This document shows positions 60,499-64,000 of a stretch of 64,000 nucleotides of DNA, piece after piece. Origin of the DNA: Leifsonia xyli (GTDB lineage: Bacteria > Actinomycetota > Actinomycetes > Actinomycetales > Microbacteriaceae); the NCBI GenBank assembly GCA_001647635.1, contig CP014761.1:2790001-2854000 (forward strand), in the 5' to 3' direction. The notes beneath the pieces were generated by a model. The model searched no databases, was not told the origin of the DNA, and saw only the letters and a list, made by a program, of their open reading frames with translations. Positions within the stretch are counted from its first letter, which is position 1, and every line of letters begins with the position of its first letter. The translations under genes were made by a program, and so were the position numbers.

Positions 60499-61407
60499 TC
60501 ACTCGTCGGCGTCGAGGCGCTTGCCGCGCATGACGATGAGCGGATCGGGCCGCTTCGCCACCGACGGATCCTTGCCGTCGTAGTCGAACTGGCTGAGGAA
60601 GTAGCGCATCGCATTGACGCGGGCGCGCTTCTTGTCGTTCGAGCGCACGATCGTCCACGGCGCGTGCCGCTTGTCGGTGCGTCGGAACATCTCCTCCTTC
60701 GCCGCGGTGTACTCGTCCCACTTGTCGAGTGAGGCGATGTCCATCGGCGACAGCTTCCAGCGGCGCACCGGGTCGAGCTGGCGCATCGCGAAACGGGTGC
60801 GCTGCTCGGTGCGCGACACCGAGAACCAGAACTTGGTGAGGTGGATGCCGGAGTCGACGAGCATCTTCTCGAACGCCGGCGCCTGCGCCATGAACTGCTC
60901 GTACTCCTCGTCGGTCGCGAATCCCATCACCCGCTCGACGCCCGCGCGGTTGTACCAGGACCGGTCGAACATCACGATCTCGCCCGCCGTCGGCAGGTGC
61001 TCGATGTAGCGCTGGAAGTACCACTGCCCCTTCTCGCGGCTGTTGGGCTTGGAAAGCGCGACGACGCGAGAGGTGCGCGGGTTGAGGTGCTCCATGAAGC
61101 GCTTGATCGTGCCGCCCTTGCCGGCCGCGTCCCGCCCCTCGAAGAGGATGACGGCGCGGCGGTCGTTGTCCTCCAGCCAGTACTGGAACTTCAGGAGCTC
61201 GACCTGGAGCTGGTACTTCTCGAGCTCGTAGTCCTCGCGCGACATCCGCTCAGAGTAGGGGTACCCCTCCTGCCACGTGTAGACCGGGTTGCCCTCCGGG
61301 TCGATCAGGTCGGGGTCGGGCGTGTGGCCGCCCTCGACCGTGTACCCGGCCGAGCGCAGGTGCTCGATGTACTCCCGCAGGTCGCTGGTGGGCAGCTCGT
61401 CGGCCAT
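60499..61407 (-). CDS. ppk2: Polyphosphate kinase 2
   Basis: A 302-residue PPK2. The Walker A motif is EGRDAAGKGGTIKR, Walker B VMFDRSWYNRAG, and the lid segment lies in RRWKLSPMDIASLDKWDEYT. It interconverts nucleoside diphosphates and triphosphates with polyphosphate. GGAGG precedes the ATG. Converges with GH3 across 16 bp. Confidence 0.94.
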   Translation of the reverse strand: MADELPTSDLREYIEHLRSAGYTVEGGHTPDPDLIDPEGNPVYTWQEGYPYSERMSREDYELEKYQLQVELLKFQYWLEDNDRRAVILFEGRDAAGKGGTIKRFMEHLNPRTSRVVALSKPNSREKGQWYFQRYIEHLPTAGEIVMFDRSWYNRAGVERVMGFATDEEYEQFMAQAPAFEKMLVDSGIHLTKFWFSVSRTEQRTRFAMRQLDPVRRWKLSPMDIASLDKWDEYTAAKEEMFRRTDKRHAPWTIVRSNDKKRARVNAMRYFLSQFDYDGKDPSVAKRPDPLIVMRGKRLDADE

Positions 61408-61489
61408 GGTTCCTCCCGGTCGCCGGTGTCGATGCCCGGAGTGTACGCGGCGGGGATGAACGGCCGGGGCCCGCGGGTACGTTGGGGGC

Positions 61490-61930
61490 GTGCAGACGTT
61501 CCTGCCCTATCCGTCCTTCGCCGAGAGCGTGCGCCTGCTGGACCGCGCGCGGATGGGGAAGCAGCGGGTGGAGGCCCTGCAGGTGCTGCGGGCGATCACC
61601 GTCCCCGGCTACGGCTGGCGCAACCACCCGGTCGCGAAGATGTGGCGGGGCTACCTCCCCGCGCTGACGAAATACGCGGTCGAGTCGGCGGACGCGTGGA
61701 TCGAGCTGGGCCACGCCGACACCGTGCGCCCGCAGGTGCTGGCGTTCGCGCCGGACGTCGAGCACCTGCGCCAGGACGAGCTGGACCTCCCGCCGTGGAT
61801 CGGCGACCCGGAGTTCCACCGGAGCCACCAGTCCAACCTGGTGCGCAAGTACCCGGAGTTCTACGGTCCGCTTTTCCCCGGTGTCCCGGACGACCTCCCC
61901 TACGTCTGGCCGGGGCCGACGCGGGACTGA
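61490..61930 (+). CDS. MSMEG_6728 family protein (T4 endonuclease V-like)
   Basis: A 146-residue protein starting MQTFLPYPSFAESVRLLDRA and containing KQRVEALQVLRAI, GWRNHPVAKMWRGY. This family resembles pyrimidine-dimer DNA glycosylases in fold and length. GTG start; no strong ribosome site. Activity not established. Confidence 0.82.
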   Translation: MQTFLPYPSFAESVRLLDRARMGKQRVEALQVLRAITVPGYGWRNHPVAKMWRGYLPALTKYAVESADAWIELGHADTVRPQVLAFAPDVEHLRQDELDLPPWIGDPEFHRSHQSNLVRKYPEFYGPLFPGVPDDLPYVWPGPTRD

Positions 61931-61968
61931 CCCTAGCCACGCGGTGGCCCATCGCCTAGCCTCCGGAT

Positions 61969-62741
61969 GTGGATCTCCAACTCTCGGGCACGCACGCCGT
62001 CGTCACCGGCGCCAGCCGCGGCATCGGCCTCGCCATCGTCCGCGCCCTCCTCCGGGAGGGCGTCTCCGTCGTCGGGATCGCGCGGAAGGGGACGCCGGAC
62101 ACGGCGGCCGCCGAGCGCGACGGCGACTTCCGGCTCGTCGAGGCCGACCTCGGGGAGAGGACGGCATCCTCGCCGCCGCCGCCCAGCTCGACGGCCCGGT
62201 CGACCTCCTGGTCAACAACGTGGGGTCGGCGCCGCCGCGGCCCGGCGGATTCCCCAGCATCACCGACGAGCAGTGGACGGGCACCTACGCCCTCAACGCG
62301 CTCGCCGCCGTGCGGACCACGCGCGCGCTGTTCGACCGCATCCCCGACGGCGGATCGGTCGTGAACATCGTCTCGGAGAACGCGATCCTCGCCGACCCGC
62401 TCGTCATGGATTACAGCGCGGCCAAAGCGGCGCTGCTCAGCTTCACGAAGTCGCTGTCCAAGGAGCTCGGGCCGCGCGGCATCCGGGTGAACTCGATCAG
62501 CCCCGGGCCGGTCGCTACCGATCTGTGGCTCGGCGACGGCGGCGTGGCCCGCACCGTCGCGGCGGCCACGGGCGGCGACCCCGACGCCGTGAAGCACGGC
62601 GCGGAGGCGTCGATGCCGACGGGTCGCTTCACCACACCGGACGAGGTGGCCGCGCTGACCGTGATGCTGGCCAGTCCTCTGCTCGGCAACCTGACGGGTT
62701 CCGACGTCGTGATCGACGGCGGCCTGCGCCAGACGATGTGA
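61969..62741 (+). pseudogene. SDR-family oxidoreductase, frameshifted
   Basis: The GTG frame reads VDLQLSGTHAVVTGASRGIG (NAD(P)-binding TGxxxGxG) through FRLVEADLG, then goes out of frame near 62150-62160. From there the other frame continues with DGILAAAAQLDGPVDLLVNN, VNIVSENAI, YSAAK (catalytic YxxxK) and ends SDVVIDGGLRQTM. One base appears missing. Everything else is complete, so it is either a recent pseudogene or a sequence error. Confidence 0.87.
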
Positions 62742-62744
62742 GGG

Positions 62745-63257
62745 CTACGCGGCCAGGTCGAGCACGAAGGTGAGCAGTTCGAGGCGCCGGCCGTCCGGCA
62801 GCTCGATGACGCGCTCGCGTTCGCCGCGGCGGCTGAAGCCCAGCTTGCGGTAGAGGGCGTGCGCGCCGAGCATGTCCGGTCCGCTGTTGAGGACGACCGC
62901 GCGAGCCCCGCGCGCGTGCGCCTGTTCGATGGCGAACTCGGTGAGCGCGATGCCGACGCCACGACCGCGGGCCGTCGGGCTCGTGGCCAGGAGGCGGAAG
63001 TACAGCTCCCCCGGTGCGATCTCGCCGTGCATGTCGAAATCCGGGCGCAGCAGCGCCACGGTGCCGACCAGTTCGCCGGTGGAGGCGTCCTCGGCGACGA
63101 AGAACTCGAACTCGCGGGTCAGCGCCTCGGGGTGCTGCAGCTCCTCGCGGTAGTTCGCCGGGAGGTCGTCGTAGTCGTGCGTGTAGGCGGCGTGCGTGAG
63201 TGCGCCGATCGCCGCGTACTCGTCGTCGGCCGCTGCCCTGATCCGGATGCCGTTCAT
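62745..63257 (-). CDS. GNAT N-acetyltransferase
   Basis: A 170-residue acetyltransferase with the CoA loop TSPTARGRGVGIALTEFA and the end ALYRKLGFSRRGERERV. Preceded by MNGIRIRAAADDEYAAIGA. The ATG at 63257 has GGTGA upstream; a GTG three codons earlier is possible. Its stop lies 3 bp from the frameshifted SDR. Substrate unknown. Confidence 0.87.
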   Translation of the reverse strand: MNGIRIRAAADDEYAAIGALTHAAYTHDYDDLPANYREELQHPEALTREFEFFVAEDASTGELVGTVALLRPDFDMHGEIAPGELYFRLLATSPTARGRGVGIALTEFAIEQAHARGARAVVLNSGPDMLGAHALYRKLGFSRRGERERVIELPDGRRLELLTFVLDLAA

Positions 63258-63281
63258 CGTGTTCACCGTAACGGACAAGCG

Positions 63282-63315
63282 CGGAGGGGGCCGGGGCATT
63301 CCCCGACCCCCTCCG
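63282..63315 (-). terminator. Terminator of wall-protein gene
   Basis: Fifteen-position stem (63282-63296 with 63301-63315, one C-A mismatch) and a 4-base loop, 10 bp after the stop of the minus-strand gene at its right. Confidence 0.82.
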
Positions 63316-63325
63316 ACGCGTGCCG

Positions 63326-64000
63326 TTATTCGGCGCGCATCCGGCGACGAACGGCGAACAGGGCGCCACCGCCGACGAGCAGCGCGAGGGCGATGCCGAT
63401 CGGCGCGAGCGGGGCGGTCGAACCGGTCGACGCGAGCGCGCCTGGGTCGCCCGCGGCGGTCGCCGCCGCAGCCGTCACGGTGATCGCGGCCGACGCGACG
63501 ACCGTGCCGCCGACGGAGGCCGTGACCGTGTGCGCTCCGGCCGGCACGCTCGGCACCGAGAACGAGAAGGTCAGCGTGCCGTCGGGCGCCACCGTCGCCG
63601 TGCCCAGCGCCACGGGGGTCGAGTTGAACACGAACGACACCTGCGTGCCAGGGGTGAAGTGGCTGCCGGTGGCCGTGATCCGGTCGCCGACCTGCGCCGA
63701 GCCGAGCGACAGGCTGAGGGCCGCCGCCGGGGTGCCCGGGTCGGAGACGCCCTGCGCGCCCAGCTGCAGGTCGCACGAGATCCGTCCGCTGTAGAGGGCG
63801 TGGCCCTCGGTCGCGCTGCCGGGGCCGGCGCCGTAGACGCCGTCATCCGACCACAGCACCTCCCTGGTCCCGCCCGCGCAGGTCGAGCTCGGCGCGAGCG
63901 CGAAGCCCTCGAGGTTGTTCACCGGCAGGCCGGCCGGCTTGCCGTAGACGACCTGCGGCACGATCGCGCCGACGCCGTCCACCTTCAGCACTGTGGAGGC
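63326..64000 (-). CDS. LAxTG-type wall-anchored protein, C-terminal part
   Basis: The frame is open to the right window edge. The visible part has a beta-rich segment with CAGGTREVLWSDDGVYGAG, then an immunoglobulin-like domain (VGDRITATGSHFTPGTQVSF to AHTVTASVGG), and an LASTG sorting motif followed by a TM helix and RRRMRAE. LAxTG is the usual motif of class E sortases. Length and N-terminus unknown. Confidence 0.85.
   Translation of the reverse strand, partial: ASTVLKVDGVGAIVPQVVYGKPAGLPVNNLEGFALAPSSTCAGGTREVLWSDDGVYGAGPGSATEGHALYSGRISCDLQLGAQGVSDPGTPAAALSLSLGSAQVGDRITATGSHFTPGTQVSFVFNSTPVALGTATVAPDGTLTFSFSVPSVPAGAHTVTASVGGTVVASAAITVTAAAATAAGDPGALASTGSTAPLAPIGIALALLVGGGALFAVRRRMRAE

Noticed and set aside
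1..64000. CRISPR arrays, rRNA or tRNA genes
   Set aside because: No regularly spaced repeats and no cloverleaf or rRNA-like stretches were seen in the intergenic regions.

Overview
The window is a high-GC actinobacterial chromosome segment. It has GTG starts, many 4-bp ATGA/GTGA gene overlaps, strong GGAGG ribosome sites, LAxTG-type wall anchoring, CWB2, DUF2510 and CsbD proteins, and sugar importers without their own ATPase. This mix fits Microbacteriaceae (Leifsonia-like); the family-level call is inference from gene content.

Layout. 1-4173: lower beta-ketoadipate pathway operon (end of pcaB, fused pcaDC, pcaI, pcaJ, pcaF). 4211-7246: aldo/keto reductase, FMN monooxygenase, GNAT. 7223-8807: a 1.5-kb cassette (secreted protein plus 3-TM protein) bounded by 47-bp direct repeats that carry the ends of both flanking genes. 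8797-18021: SRPBCC/TetR pair with a clear operator, acetyltransferases, desaturase, DUF445 protein, CWB2 wall protein, IS481 transposase relic, alpha/beta hydrolase and an orphan ParA/MinD-like ATPase. 18107-18778: decayed NAD-dependent epimerase.

18798-27525: galactoside operon (GH42, two permeases, binding lipoprotein, GH36) with three LacI-type operators and a divergent LacI gene. 27543-31870: ECF sigma factor, RskA-like anti-sigma, two divergent DUF4397 secreted-protein units and a class F sortase, with a shared promoter-like motif before both DUF4397 genes. 32033-37469: hydrolase/cupin pair, DUF2510 and MmpS-like membrane proteins, small genes, MarR/VOC pair with twin operators, zinc-dependent phospholipase C/nuclease-fold protein. 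37527-48826: plant rhamno-glucoside locus (secreted GH3, LacI, two GH78, divergent importer) with four related operator sites. 48895-51675: CGNR regulator/flavodoxin/TehA-like unit and CsbD. 51716-55417: a split Asp23/Gls24 envelope cluster with its own ECF sigma factor and a Gls24 protein carrying a degenerate anti-sigma-like N-terminus. 56103-60482: tandem double-TetR regulator, MFS transporter, GH3. 60499-64000: PPK2, MSMEG_6728-type protein, frameshifted SDR, GNAT, and the C-terminus of a wall-anchored protein.

Taken together, the window suggests a plant- or soil-associated heterotroph. Three glycoside loci release sugars from galactosides and rhamno-glucosides, and the beta-ketoadipate operon could consume aromatic aglycone products; that metabolic link is inferred. 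Both ABC importers lack an ATPase and presumably share an MsiK-type ATPase encoded elsewhere. Both binding-protein genes are followed by a perfect intercistronic hairpin.
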